Below are positions 32,326 through 40,413 of a stretch of DNA of 64,000 bases, in pieces (within the stretch, counting starts at the first letter, position 1; every line of letters starts with the position of its first letter). The notes under the pieces are model-generated. The model had not been told where the DNA came from. It worked only from the letters and a program-made list of their open reading frames with translations, and did no database searches. Both the position numbers and the translations under genes were made by a program. Origin of the DNA: Agromyces soli (GTDB lineage: Bacteria; Actinomycetota; Actinomycetes; Actinomycetales; Microbacteriaceae); the NCBI RefSeq assembly GCF_022811605.1, contig NZ_CP094533.1, forward strand, positions 2,852,001 to 2,916,000, given 5' to 3'.

Positions 32326-32380
32326 CGAAGGCGGCGTGCCCGCGCGCGATCACCAGCGCGGCGTCACCGGAAGAGGAGCG

Positions 32381-33301
32381 ATGCAGGCAACAGGCGAGAC
32401 CACCGAGACCCGGGCCCCGTCGACCTTCCGCCGCAAGCTCGGCGCCTACGTGGCCCTCACGAAGCCGCGCGTGATCGAGCTGCTGCTCGTCGTCACCGCG
32501 CCGACCATGATCCTCGCGCAGGAGGGCCTGCCCGATCTCTGGCTGCTCATCGCGACGCTCATCGGCGGCGCCATGAGCGCCGGCAGCGCCGGGGCCTTCA
32601 ACTGCTACATCGACCGCGACATCGACCGGGTCATGAAGCGCACGCAGGGTCGTCCGCTCGTCACGGGCGAGCTGAGCGACCGCGAGGCGCTCGTCTTCGC
32701 CTACGGGCTCGGCGCGGCATCCATCGTCTGGCTGTGGGTCTTCACGAACTGGCTGGCCGCCCTGCTGTCGCTCGCCGCCATCCTGCTGTACGTCGTCTTC
32801 TACAGCCTCATCCTGAAGCGCCGCACCGCGCAGAACATCGTCTGGGGCGGCATCGCGGGCTGCATGCCCGTACTGATCGGCTGGGCCGCGGTCACCGAGG
32901 ACCTGAGCTGGCCGCCCGTCATCCTGTTCCTCATCATCTTCCTGTGGACCCCGCCGCACTACTGGCCGCTGTCGATGAAGTACAAGGCGGACTACGCCGC
33001 GGCGGGCGTGCCGATGCTCGCGGTGGTGCGCGGTCGCGCGCAGGTCGGCCTCCAGGTCATCCTGTACGCCTGGGCCACGGTCGCGTGCTCGCTGCTGCTG
33101 ATCCCGATCGCCGGCATGGGGCTCGTCTACTCGACCGTCGCGGTCGTGACCGGCGCCTGGTTCATCTACGAGACGCACCGCCTCTACAACCTCGCGATCC
33201 GGCACGAGCAGGTCTCGCCGATGCGCGTGTTCCACGGCTCGATCGTCTACCTGTCGCTCGTCTTCCTCGCCGTCGGCATCGACCCGCTGCTGCCCTTCTA
33301 A
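32381..33301 (+). CDS. ctaB: Protoheme IX farnesyltransferase (heme O synthase)
   Basis: A 306-residue UbiA-type membrane prenyltransferase that attaches farnesyl to heme b, the first step of heme a synthesis for cytochrome c oxidase. The two Mg-diphosphate motifs are [16 protein letters not shown] and [15 protein letters not shown]. Hydrophobic helices run through [54 protein letters not shown] and the C-terminus. The ATG at 32381 has AAGAGGAG just upstream; the very long open frame before it (from 29711) is antisense to tkt and tal. It is divergent from tkt and convergent with ctaA, a common actinobacterial arrangement. Confidence 0.95.
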   Translation: MQATGETTETRAPSTFRRKLGAYVALTKPRVIELLLVVTAPTMILAQEGLPDLWLLIATLIGGAMSAGSAGAFNCYIDRDIDRVMKRTQGRPLVTGELSDREALVFAYGLGAASIVWLWVFTNWLAALLSLAAILLYVVFYSLILKRRTAQNIVWGGIAGCMPVLIGWAAVTEDLSWPPVILFLIIFLWTPPHYWPLSMKYKADYAAAGVPMLAVVRGRAQVGLQVILYAWATVACSLLLIPIAGMGLVYSTVAVVTGAWFIYETHRLYNLAIRHEQVSPMRVFHGSIVYLSLVFLAVGIDPLLPF

Positions 33302-33493
33302 GCGGCTGTCGCGGTCTGCTCGCGCGCTCTCGCAGTGCCACCATGTGCGGCGCGGAGGAGATCAGCAGCAGGGGAGGACTCGCTCGCCCAACCGATCCTC
33401 CCGCGACGCGAGATTCCTCCGCCCGCGCAGGCCGCGGGCGGGCGACGCCGGCGGCGTGGTGCCCCGGCTGCCCTTCCCGGCGGCGGCCGCGGC

Positions 33494-34426
33494 TCAGGCG
33501 GCGCTGACCGCCTCGGCGCGGCTCGCTTCCGCGGCGCCCTGGGCGACGGGGCGCTTCAGCCGGAGCACGACGACCGTGAAGGCGGCGGCAGAGAGCGAAG
33601 CGAGCACCATGTGCACGCCGACTGCGAGGGGCGGCAGCCCGTTGCGTGCCTGGTACAGGCCGACTGCGACCTGCACGAGCACGATCGCGAGCAGCGCCAG
33701 CAGCCAGGGCAGCGGCCGCAGGCGCTTCAGCCCGGCCCAGATCGTGAGGACCACCGTGAGCGCAGCGAGTGCGTAGCCGGGCCAGGCATGGACATGAGCG
33801 AGCAGGCTCGCGTCGACGCCCGTGCGCACCACGTCCTCGTCGCCGGAATGCGGGCCGGAACCGGTGGTGAACACCCCGACGATCACCGTGATGGCGAGCA
33901 CGAGGCTCGTGACGTGCGTGAGGATCGCGAAGCCCTTGGGGACCGCGCGTTCGCGAGCGCCCGCGGGCTCGCCCATGCGGGCGAGGAAAGCCGCTGTGAG
34001 GCACACGATGACCACCGAGACCGTGTAGTGAAAGCCGACGAGCGCAGCCGCAAGCTCCTGCCACACGACGAAGGCCCCGACCAGCGCCTGCACCACGACG
34101 AGCGCGAGGATCACCAGCGAGAGCACGAACAGGTCGCGACGGGCGGATCGGCGGCGCCAGCTCAGCAGCACCACGGCGAGCGCCGCGATGAGCAGGGGGC
34201 CACTGATCGTGCGATTCGCGAACTCGATGACGCCGTGGATGCCGAGCTCGGGCGTCGGTACGAGCGAGCCGGGCACGCAGACCGGCCAGTCGCTGCAGCC
34301 GAGCCCGGAGCCCGTGAGCCGGACCGCGCCCCCGGTGGCGATGATCACGACGTTGAAGATGAAAGACAACCAGGCGAAGATCCGCAGACTCGTGGGGATG
34401 TGCAGGCCGGTGCTCGGGCGGTTCAC
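33494..34426 (-). CDS. ctaA: Heme A synthase, COX15/CtaA family
   Basis: A 310-residue membrane protein that oxidises the heme O methyl group to a formyl group. About eight hydrophobic helices are visible. Conserved signatures include ATGGAVRLTGSGLGCSDWPV with its extracellular Cys, the second Cys in VCVPG, histidines in GIHGVIEFANRTI and LVGFHYTVSVV for one heme site, and LLAHVHAWPGYALA and AVGVHMVLASLSAA for the other. The GTG start has GAGGAA upstream. It converges with ctaB, whose product provides its substrate, and diverges from sufB. Confidence 0.93.
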   Translation of the reverse strand: MNRPSTGLHIPTSLRIFAWLSFIFNVVIIATGGAVRLTGSGLGCSDWPVCVPGSLVPTPELGIHGVIEFANRTISGPLLIAALAVVLLSWRRRSARRDLFVLSLVILALVVVQALVGAFVVWQELAAALVGFHYTVSVVIVCLTAAFLARMGEPAGARERAVPKGFAILTHVTSLVLAITVIVGVFTTGSGPHSGDEDVVRTGVDASLLAHVHAWPGYALAALTVVLTIWAGLKRLRPLPWLLALLAIVLVQVAVGLYQARNGLPPLAVGVHMVLASLSAAAFTVVVLRLKRPVAQGAAEASRAEAVSAA

Positions 34427-34480
34427 GCGGAGTTCCTCATCCGGGTCGCGTGGAACGGAGCCAGTGTCGGGGCGACCCTA

Positions 34481-34486
34481 TAGACT
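34481..34486 (+). promoter_or_regulatory. -10 element of the suf operon
   Basis: TAGACT within CTATAGACTTGAT; start near 34493. The leader to sufB is about 160 bases, with a GCCGGC/GCCGGT hairpin near 34616-34631 and a GGAAGGAGAAGAGGAG ribosome-binding stretch. Confidence 0.5.
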
Positions 34487-34652
34487 TGATCAGATGGCGG
34501 GCCCCGCGCGGTGAATCGCGCGCTCGGCCTCTCTGCCATCTTAGGTTCGCAATGGAGCCGCCCGCACATCACCAGTCGTCGCGAACACCTCGATTCACGG
34601 CGCACGGTGAGCCGGCCTGATAGCCGGTCGCAGGGAAGGAGAAGAGGAGAGC

Positions 34653-36071
34653 ATGACGGACGTACTGATCGACCGCCCAGAGCTCGAAGGACTCGGCGTG
34701 TACGAGTTCGGCTGGGCCGACTCGGATGCCGCCGGAGCTTCGGCCCGCCGCGGACTCTCGCAGGAGGTGGTCGCCGACATCTCGCGTCTGAAGGAAGAAC
34801 CGGAGTGGATGCTCCAGCGTCGCCTCCGCGCCCTCCAGCTCTTCGACCGCAAGCCGATGCCCAGCTGGGGCGCCGACCTCTCGGAGATCGACTTCGAGAA
34901 CATCAAGTACTTCGTGCGGTCCACCGAGAAGCAGGCCCAGAGCTGGGAAGACCTGCCCGAGGACATCCGCAACACCTACGAGCGGCTCGGCATCCCCGAG
35001 GCCGAGCGCCAGCGCCTCGTCGCCGGCGTCGCCGCGCAGTACGAGTCCGAGGTCGTCTACCACCAGATCCGCGAGGACCTGGAGGAGCAGGGCGTCATCT
35101 TCCTCGACACCGACACCGCGCTCAAGGAGCACCCCGAGATCTTCGAGGAGTACTTCGGCACCGTCATCCCGGCCGGCGACAACAAGTTCGCCGCGCTGAA
35201 CACGGCGGTCTGGTCGGGCGGCTCGTTCGTCTACGTGCCGAAGGGCGTGCACGTCGAGATCCCGCTGCAGGCCTACTTCCGTATCAACACGGAGAACATG
35301 GGCCAGTTCGAGCGCACGCTGATCATCGCCGACGAGGACAGCTACGTGCACTACATCGAGGGCTGCACCGCGCCGATCTACAAGAGCGACTCGCTGCACT
35401 CGGCCGTGGTCGAGATCATCGTGAAGAAGAACGCCCGCGTTCGGTACACGACGATCCAGAACTGGTCGAACAACGTCTACAACCTCGTCACGAAGCGCGC
35501 CGTCGCCCACGAGGGCGCCACCATGGAGTGGATCGACGGCAACATCGGCTCCAAGGTGACGATGAAGTACCCGTCGATCTTCCTGATGGGCGAGCACGCG
35601 AAGGGCGAGACGCTCTCCGTCGCCTTCGCCGGCCCCGGCCAGCACCAGGACGCGGGCGCCAAGATGATCCACATGGCGCCGTACACGCAGTCGTCGATCG
35701 TCTCCAAGTCGATCGCCCGCGGCGGCGGCCGCGCCGGCTACCGCGGCGAGGTCCGCGTCGACGCGAACGCGCACCACGCGGCCAACACCGTGCGCTGCGA
35801 CGCGCTGCTCGTCGACACCATCTCGCGCAGCGACACCTACCCGGCGATCGACATCCGCGTCGACGACGTCCAGCTCGGCCACGAGGCCACGGTGTCGAAG
35901 GTCAGCGAGGAGCAGCTCTTCTACCTGATGGCGCGAGGCATCCCCGAGGACGAGGCGATGGCCATGATCGTGCGCGGCTTCATCGAGCCGATCGCGCGCG
36001 AGCTGCCGATGGAGTACGCGATGGAACTCAACAAGCTCATCGAGATGGGCATGGAAGGATCGGTCGGCTAA
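34653..36071 (+). CDS. sufB: Fe-S cluster assembly scaffold SufB
   Basis: A 472-residue beta-helix scaffold of the SUF system. Family segments: [71 protein letters not shown], then [15 protein letters not shown] and the C-terminal [20 protein letters not shown]. It should complex with SufD and the ATPase SufC. First gene of the operon; only three bases separate it from sufD. No sufR-type regulator gene precedes it, unlike in mycobacteria. Confidence 0.96.
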   Translation: MTDVLIDRPELEGLGVYEFGWADSDAAGASARRGLSQEVVADISRLKEEPEWMLQRRLRALQLFDRKPMPSWGADLSEIDFENIKYFVRSTEKQAQSWEDLPEDIRNTYERLGIPEAERQRLVAGVAAQYESEVVYHQIREDLEEQGVIFLDTDTALKEHPEIFEEYFGTVIPAGDNKFAALNTAVWSGGSFVYVPKGVHVEIPLQAYFRINTENMGQFERTLIIADEDSYVHYIEGCTAPIYKSDSLHSAVVEIIVKKNARVRYTTIQNWSNNVYNLVTKRAVAHEGATMEWIDGNIGSKVTMKYPSIFLMGEHAKGETLSVAFAGPGQHQDAGAKMIHMAPYTQSSIVSKSIARGGGRAGYRGEVRVDANAHHAANTVRCDALLVDTISRSDTYPAIDIRVDDVQLGHEATVSKVSEEQLFYLMARGIPEDEAMAMIVRGFIEPIARELPMEYAMELNKLIEMGMEGSVG

Positions 36072-36074
36072 GCA

Positions 36075-37256
36075 ATGACCGTCGCAACGCAGAGCACCGC
36101 CATGCCCACCGCCGGCCAGCACGGCCTCGTCGCGCACTCGGACGGCCCCGTCGTCCCGGTGCAGACCCGCTCCGAGCGCTTCCGCTCGGTGGAGGTGGCC
36201 GACTTCGCCCCCGTCACGGGCCGCGAGCACGAATGGAAGCTGTCCCCGGTCGCCGCCTTCGCCGACCTCACCTCGGGTGAGCTCGACGGCGCGCGCCTCG
36301 GCCTCGAGACCTCGGGCGCCGAGGGCGTCGCGGTCGAGTGGATCGCCCGCGACGATGCCCGCATCGGCACCGCCGGCACCCCCGAGGAGCGCGCCTCGGC
36401 CAACGCCTGGACCAACTTCGGCGAGGCCCTCCTCGTCCGCGTGACCGGCGAGGACGACAAGATCGCCACGGTCACCCGCACGGGTCTCGGCGCCACGCCG
36501 CGCGCCGCGCACACCGTGATCGAGGCGGCGCCCAACAGCCGCGGCCTCGTAGTGCTTGGCGGCACCGGTTCCGCCCGGCTCTCCGAGAACGTCGAGGTGA
36601 TCGTCGGCGAGGGCGCGAACCTCACGGTCGTCTCGGTGCAGGAGTGGGACGACGACGCCGTGCACCTCGCGAGCCACTTCGCGCGCATCGGCCGCGACGC
36701 CAAGCTCAAGCACATCGTCGTCTCGCTCGGCGGCAAGGTCGTGCGGGTGAACCCGTCGACGCACCTCGCCGAACAGGGCGGCGACGTCGAGGCCCTCGGT
36801 CTGTACTTCTCCGACGCGGGCCAGCACCTCGAGCAGCAGGTGTACGTGCACCACGACGCCCCGAACACCCGCAGCCGTGTCACCTACAAGGGCGCGCTGC
36901 AGGGCGAGGGCGCGCGCAGCGTGTGGATCGGCGACGTCCTGATCGGCAACGCGGCGGTCGGCACCGACAGCTACGAGCAGAACCGCAACCTCGTGCTGAG
37001 CGACGGCACCCGCGCCGACTCGATCCCGAACCTCGAGATCGAGACGGGCGACATCGCGGGGGCCGGGCACGCCTCGGCCACCGGTCGCTTCGACGACGAG
37101 CAGCTGTTCTACCTCATGGCCCGCGGCATCACGGAGGAGGAGGCGCGCCGCCTCGTCGTGCGCGGCTTCCTAACCGAGATCGTGCAGCAGATCGGCGTGG
37201 CGGAGCTCGAAGAGCGCCTCACCGCCGCCCTCGAAGCCGAACTGCAGGGCGCCTGA
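36075..37256 (+). CDS. sufD: Fe-S cluster assembly protein SufD
   Basis: A 393-residue paralogue of SufB that pairs with it around SufC. After a variable N-terminal part come VEVIVGEGANLTVVSVQEWD, LKHIVVSLGGKVVRVNPSTH, LEQQVYVHHDAPNTRSRVTY, SVWIGDVLIGNAAVGTDSYE and the end [20 protein letters not shown], matching the C-terminal helix shared with SufB. The start lies three bases after sufB; its stop and the next ATG are separated by one base. Confidence 0.94.
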   Translation: MTVATQSTAMPTAGQHGLVAHSDGPVVPVQTRSERFRSVEVADFAPVTGREHEWKLSPVAAFADLTSGELDGARLGLETSGAEGVAVEWIARDDARIGTAGTPEERASANAWTNFGEALLVRVTGEDDKIATVTRTGLGATPRAAHTVIEAAPNSRGLVVLGGTGSARLSENVEVIVGEGANLTVVSVQEWDDDAVHLASHFARIGRDAKLKHIVVSLGGKVVRVNPSTHLAEQGGDVEALGLYFSDAGQHLEQQVYVHHDAPNTRSRVTYKGALQGEGARSVWIGDVLIGNAAVGTDSYEQNRNLVLSDGTRADSIPNLEIETGDIAGAGHASATGRFDDEQLFYLMARGITEEEARRLVVRGFLTEIVQQIGVAELEERLTAALEAELQGA

Positions 37257-37257
37257 G

Positions 37258-37584
37258 ATGGCCGCCGTCCGAGTCTGCGGGATCGACGAGCTCGTCGAGA
37301 ACCAGGCGTCGCGCTTCGTCCTCGATGGCGTGCCGATCGCCGTGGTGAAGGACGCCGCCGGTGACGTGTTCGCCATCGGCGACACCTGCACCCACGGCGA
37401 CATCTCGCTGGCCGAGGGCTTCGTGGAGGACGACACGCTCGAGTGCTGGGCCCACGGCTCGAAGTTCTCGCTGCGCACCGGCAAGCCGCTCACCCTCCCG
37501 GCCTACGAGCCGGTCCCCGTCTACCAGGTCGAGATCTCGGGCGGCGACGTCCTGATCGACCCCGCGGTCACCGTGACCGTCTGA
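37258..37584 (+). CDS. Rieske-type [2Fe-2S] ferredoxin
   Basis: A 108-residue small Rieske protein. The two cluster-binding boxes are CTHGD (Cys and His, about residues 43-45) and CWAHGSKF (Cys and His, about 63-66), followed by the expected GKPLTLPAYEPVPVY. Relatives are annotated as NirD-like or dioxygenase ferredoxin subunits. Embedded between sufD and sufC it probably donates electrons or receives a cluster in the SUF pathway, but that role is inferred from position. It starts one base after the sufD stop. Confidence 0.9.
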   Translation: MAAVRVCGIDELVENQASRFVLDGVPIAVVKDAAGDVFAIGDTCTHGDISLAEGFVEDDTLECWAHGSKFSLRTGKPLTLPAYEPVPVYQVEISGGDVLIDPAVTVTV

Positions 37585-37652
37585 GCGACCCGCTCAGCCC
37601 AAGCATCCAGTCGGCCGAGCGCCGAACGACGAAAGAGACCAGAAACCAGATC

Positions 37653-38423
<771 letters not shown>

Positions 38424-38431
38424 CCCGGGCG

Positions 38432-38437
38432 TAGGAT
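38432..38437 (+). promoter_or_regulatory. -10 element of the SufT-like gene (leaderless)
   Basis: TAGGAT ends six bases before the ATG at 38444, suggesting an internal promoter within the suf cluster. Confidence 0.5.
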
Positions 38438-38443
38438 CTGACC

Positions 38444-38773
38444 ATGGTCACCTCACTCGCGCCGGAGCGCTACGACGAGGTCGAAGAGGCGCTGAAGGAC
38501 GTCGTCGACCCCGAGCTCGGGGTCAACATCGTCGACCTCGGCCTCATCTACGATCTCGGCTGGGACGACGAGAACGACGCGCTCGTCATCCACATGACGC
38601 TCACGAGCGCCGGCTGCCCGCTCACCGACGTGATCGAGGAGCAGACCGCGCAGGCCCTCGACGGCGTCGTCGACGCCTTCCGCATCAACTGGGTGTGGAT
38701 GCCGCCGTGGGGCCCCGAGCGGATCACCGACGACGGCCGCGACATGATGCGCGCGCTCGGCTTCGCGATCTGA
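38444..38773 (+). CDS. sufT: MIP18/DUF59-family Fe-S assembly factor, SufT-like
   Basis: A 109-residue DUF59 protein. Signatures are ALKDVVDPELGVNIVDLGLI, the conserved Cys in MTLTSAGCPLTDVIEEQ and the end WVWMPPWGPERITDDGRDMM. Homologues help transfer or maturation of Fe-S clusters; SufT in other bacteria is needed for Fe-S proteins under high demand. It is 20 bases after sufC but also has its own -10, so it may be expressed independently. A strong terminator follows, closing the SUF locus without sufS or sufU. Confidence 0.92.
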   Translation: MVTSLAPERYDEVEEALKDVVDPELGVNIVDLGLIYDLGWDDENDALVIHMTLTSAGCPLTDVIEEQTAQALDGVVDAFRINWVWMPPWGPERITDDGRDMMRALGFAI

Positions 38774-38784
38774 CATCACGCCAC

Positions 38785-38822
38785 CGGATGCCCCCGACTG
38801 CAGCTGCGGTCGGGGGCATCCG
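38785..38822 (+). terminator. Terminator of the suf operon
   Basis: CGGATGCCCCCGAC (38785-38798) pairs perfectly with GTCGGGGGCATCCG (38809-38822) over a 10-base loop, 11 bases after the stop. Confidence 0.78.
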
Positions 38823-38853
38823 TCGTCCGGCGTCACAGTGGGTCCGGCGCGCG

Positions 38854-38859
38854 TAATGT
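38854..38859 (+). promoter_or_regulatory. -10 element of the methyltransferase gene (leaderless)
   Basis: TAATGT ends seven bases before the ATG at 38867. Confidence 0.5.
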
Positions 38860-38866
38860 TGCCGAT

Positions 38867-39679
38867 ATGACGACCACGCCCCGCGACGCATACACCCACG
38901 GACACCACGAGAGCGTGCTGCGCATCCACTCCTGGCGCACGGTGGAGAACTCGGCCGCGTACCTCGTGCCGCACCTCCGCCCCGGCCTCGAGGTGCTCGA
39001 CGTGGGCAGCGGTCCCGGCACCATCTCGATCGACCTCGCCCGTCGCGTCGGCCCCGGCCGGGTCACCGGGGTGGATGCCTCGGCCGAGGTCGTCGCCCAG
39101 GCCGCGGGACTCGCCGAGAGCGAGGGCGTCTCGAACGTCTCATTCGCCGTCGGCGACGCGTACGCCCTCGACTTCCCCGACGACAGCTTCGACGTCGTCC
39201 ACGCGCACCAGGTGCTGCAGCACCTCGGCCGGCCGGTCGACGCGCTGCGGGAGTTCCGCCGAGTGCTCCGCCCGGGCGGCGTGCTGGCCGCGCGCGACGT
39301 CGACTACGGCGGGCTGATCTGGAGTCCCGACTCGGCCGGCCTCGACCGCTGGCTGGAGCTCTACGACGCGGTGCACCGCTGGAACGGCGGCGAGCCGAAC
39401 GCCGGTCGCCGGCTCACCGCCTGGGCCCGCGAGGCCGGGTTCTCCGGGGTCACCGGCAGCGGCGCGGTGTGGGTCTTCGCCTCGGAGCTCGACCGCGAGT
39501 GGTGGGGCGGCTCGTGGGCCGTCCGCGCGACGGAGTCGAACTTCGCGGCGCACGCCATCGAGTCGGGGCACTCCCACCCGGAGGAGCTGGCGCGCATCGC
39601 GCAGGCGTGGCGCGACTGGGCGGCCGACCCCGACGGCTGGCTGCTGATGCCGCACGGCGAGATCATCGCCACGAAGTAG
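38867..39679 (+). CDS. Class I SAM-dependent methyltransferase
   Basis: A 270-residue cytoplasmic methyltransferase of the UbiE/Methyltransf_11 type. Motif I is LEVLDVGSGPGTISIDLARR; GVDASAEVVAQA is motif II; DFPDDSFDVVHAHQVLQHLG is motif IV; FRRVLRPGGVLAARDVD is the post-IV segment. The substrate cannot be told; the C-terminal half has no quinone-specific marks. Single-gene unit between the suf terminator and a convergent small gene. Confidence 0.85.
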   Translation: MTTTPRDAYTHGHHESVLRIHSWRTVENSAAYLVPHLRPGLEVLDVGSGPGTISIDLARRVGPGRVTGVDASAEVVAQAAGLAESEGVSNVSFAVGDAYALDFPDDSFDVVHAHQVLQHLGRPVDALREFRRVLRPGGVLAARDVDYGGLIWSPDSAGLDRWLELYDAVHRWNGGEPNAGRRLTAWAREAGFSGVTGSGAVWVFASELDREWWGGSWAVRATESNFAAHAIESGHSHPEELARIAQAWRDWAADPDGWLLMPHGEIIATK

Positions 39680-39704
39680 TGCTTCCGGGCGGCGGGGCGA
39701 CCGA

Positions 39705-39944
39705 CTACCAGTCGTCCTCGTCGTCCGGCGAACCGAATGCGGCGGCGTCGCGCAGGGTGTCGCCGTCGATCACGGTGCCGTCGTCGAGCTCGGCGATCGC
39801 GCGCCCCTCGAGCCAGGTGAGCGTCCAGGTGCGACCGGCGCCGTCGGAACGGGTCGCCTCGAGCGCGGCGACCTTGGCCCGGGTGTCGGCCGGCACCGAG
39901 GCCGGCGGCGTGCTGCCGAACGGCCAGCGGGTGCCGAGCTGCAT
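39705..39944 (-). CDS. Small acidic conserved-type hypothetical protein
   Basis: A 79-residue soluble protein, starting MQLGTRWPFG and ending GSPDDEDDW. The middle GRTWTLTWLEGRAIAELDDG with TVIDGDTLRDAA looks like a small beta-sheet domain. I do not recognise a family. The ATG overlaps the stop of the GNAT gene (ATGA), so it is translated from the valS-GNAT transcript. Coding is supported by that overlap and by a typical GC3 pattern. Confidence 0.65.
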   Translation of the reverse strand: MQLGTRWPFGSTPPASVPADTRAKVAALEATRSDGAGRTWTLTWLEGRAIAELDDGTVIDGDTLRDAAAFGSPDDEDDW

Positions 39945-40393
39945 CAGGCGTCCATCTCGTAGGTGACCCAGCTGGTGCGGCGGGCGATCCGGTCGTAGAG
40001 CGCCTGAGCGGGCTCGTTGTCGGCCGCCGTGATCCAGCTGACCCCGCCCTGGCCGAGCTCCGCGGACCGCGCGTGGACGAACTCGATGAGGGCGCGGCCG
40101 GCGCCGCTGCCGCGCACCTCCTCGGTGACGTACAGGTCGTCGAGGTACACGCCGGTGGTCGCGCTCAGCGTGTCGGGCACCGCGCGGAAGTGCGCGAGGC
40201 CGACGGGCGTGCCCTCGGCGTCGACGGCGAGCGCCGCACGCAGCGGGTGCTGCTCGTCCTGGAGCCAGGTCCAGACGGTGAGCGCCTTGCGGTCGTCGAG
40301 CTCGGTCTCGTAGAAGCGGCAATACGCTTCGAAGAGCGGGAGCCAGCCGAAGAAATCGCCCTCTTCGGCCAGGCGGATGTCGATCGTGGTCAT
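39944..40393 (-). CDS. GNAT-family N-acetyltransferase
   Basis: A 149-residue acetyl-CoA-dependent acetyltransferase. Motif A, which binds the coenzyme A pyrophosphate, is LYVTEEVRGSGAGRALIEFV; the N-terminal TTIDIRLAEEGDFFGWLPLF and the end WITAADNEPAQALYDRIARR are usual for the fold. The acceptor substrate is unknown. Start ATG 40393 is 20 bases after valS with a GGGGGAAG stretch upstream; an in-frame start eight codons earlier (MTWNHGGS) is possible. It overlaps the 79-residue gene. Confidence 0.83.
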   Translation of the reverse strand: MTTIDIRLAEEGDFFGWLPLFEAYCRFYETELDDRKALTVWTWLQDEQHPLRAALAVDAEGTPVGLAHFRAVPDTLSATTGVYLDDLYVTEEVRGSGAGRALIEFVHARSAELGQGGVSWITAADNEPAQALYDRIARRTSWVTYEMDA

Positions 40394-40413
40394 GCTTCCC
40401 CCATGGTTCCAGG

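Larger units (their letters stand above)
32072..32380. other. Divergent intergenic region tkt / ctaB (309 bases)
   Basis: Holds promoters for both directions and no gene I can support. Minus strand: TATACT (32235-32230) would give a tkt leader of about 150 bases. Plus strand: TAGAAT (32320-32325) would serve ctaB. Frames open through it on either strand are extensions of the flanking genes. Confidence 0.6.

Noticed and set aside
29711-32380. Plus-strand open frame running into ctaB and suggesting a 1196-residue protein
   Set aside because: It is antisense to tal and tkt, with shadow composition; the real ctaB begins at ATG 32381 with its own promoter and ribosome-binding site.
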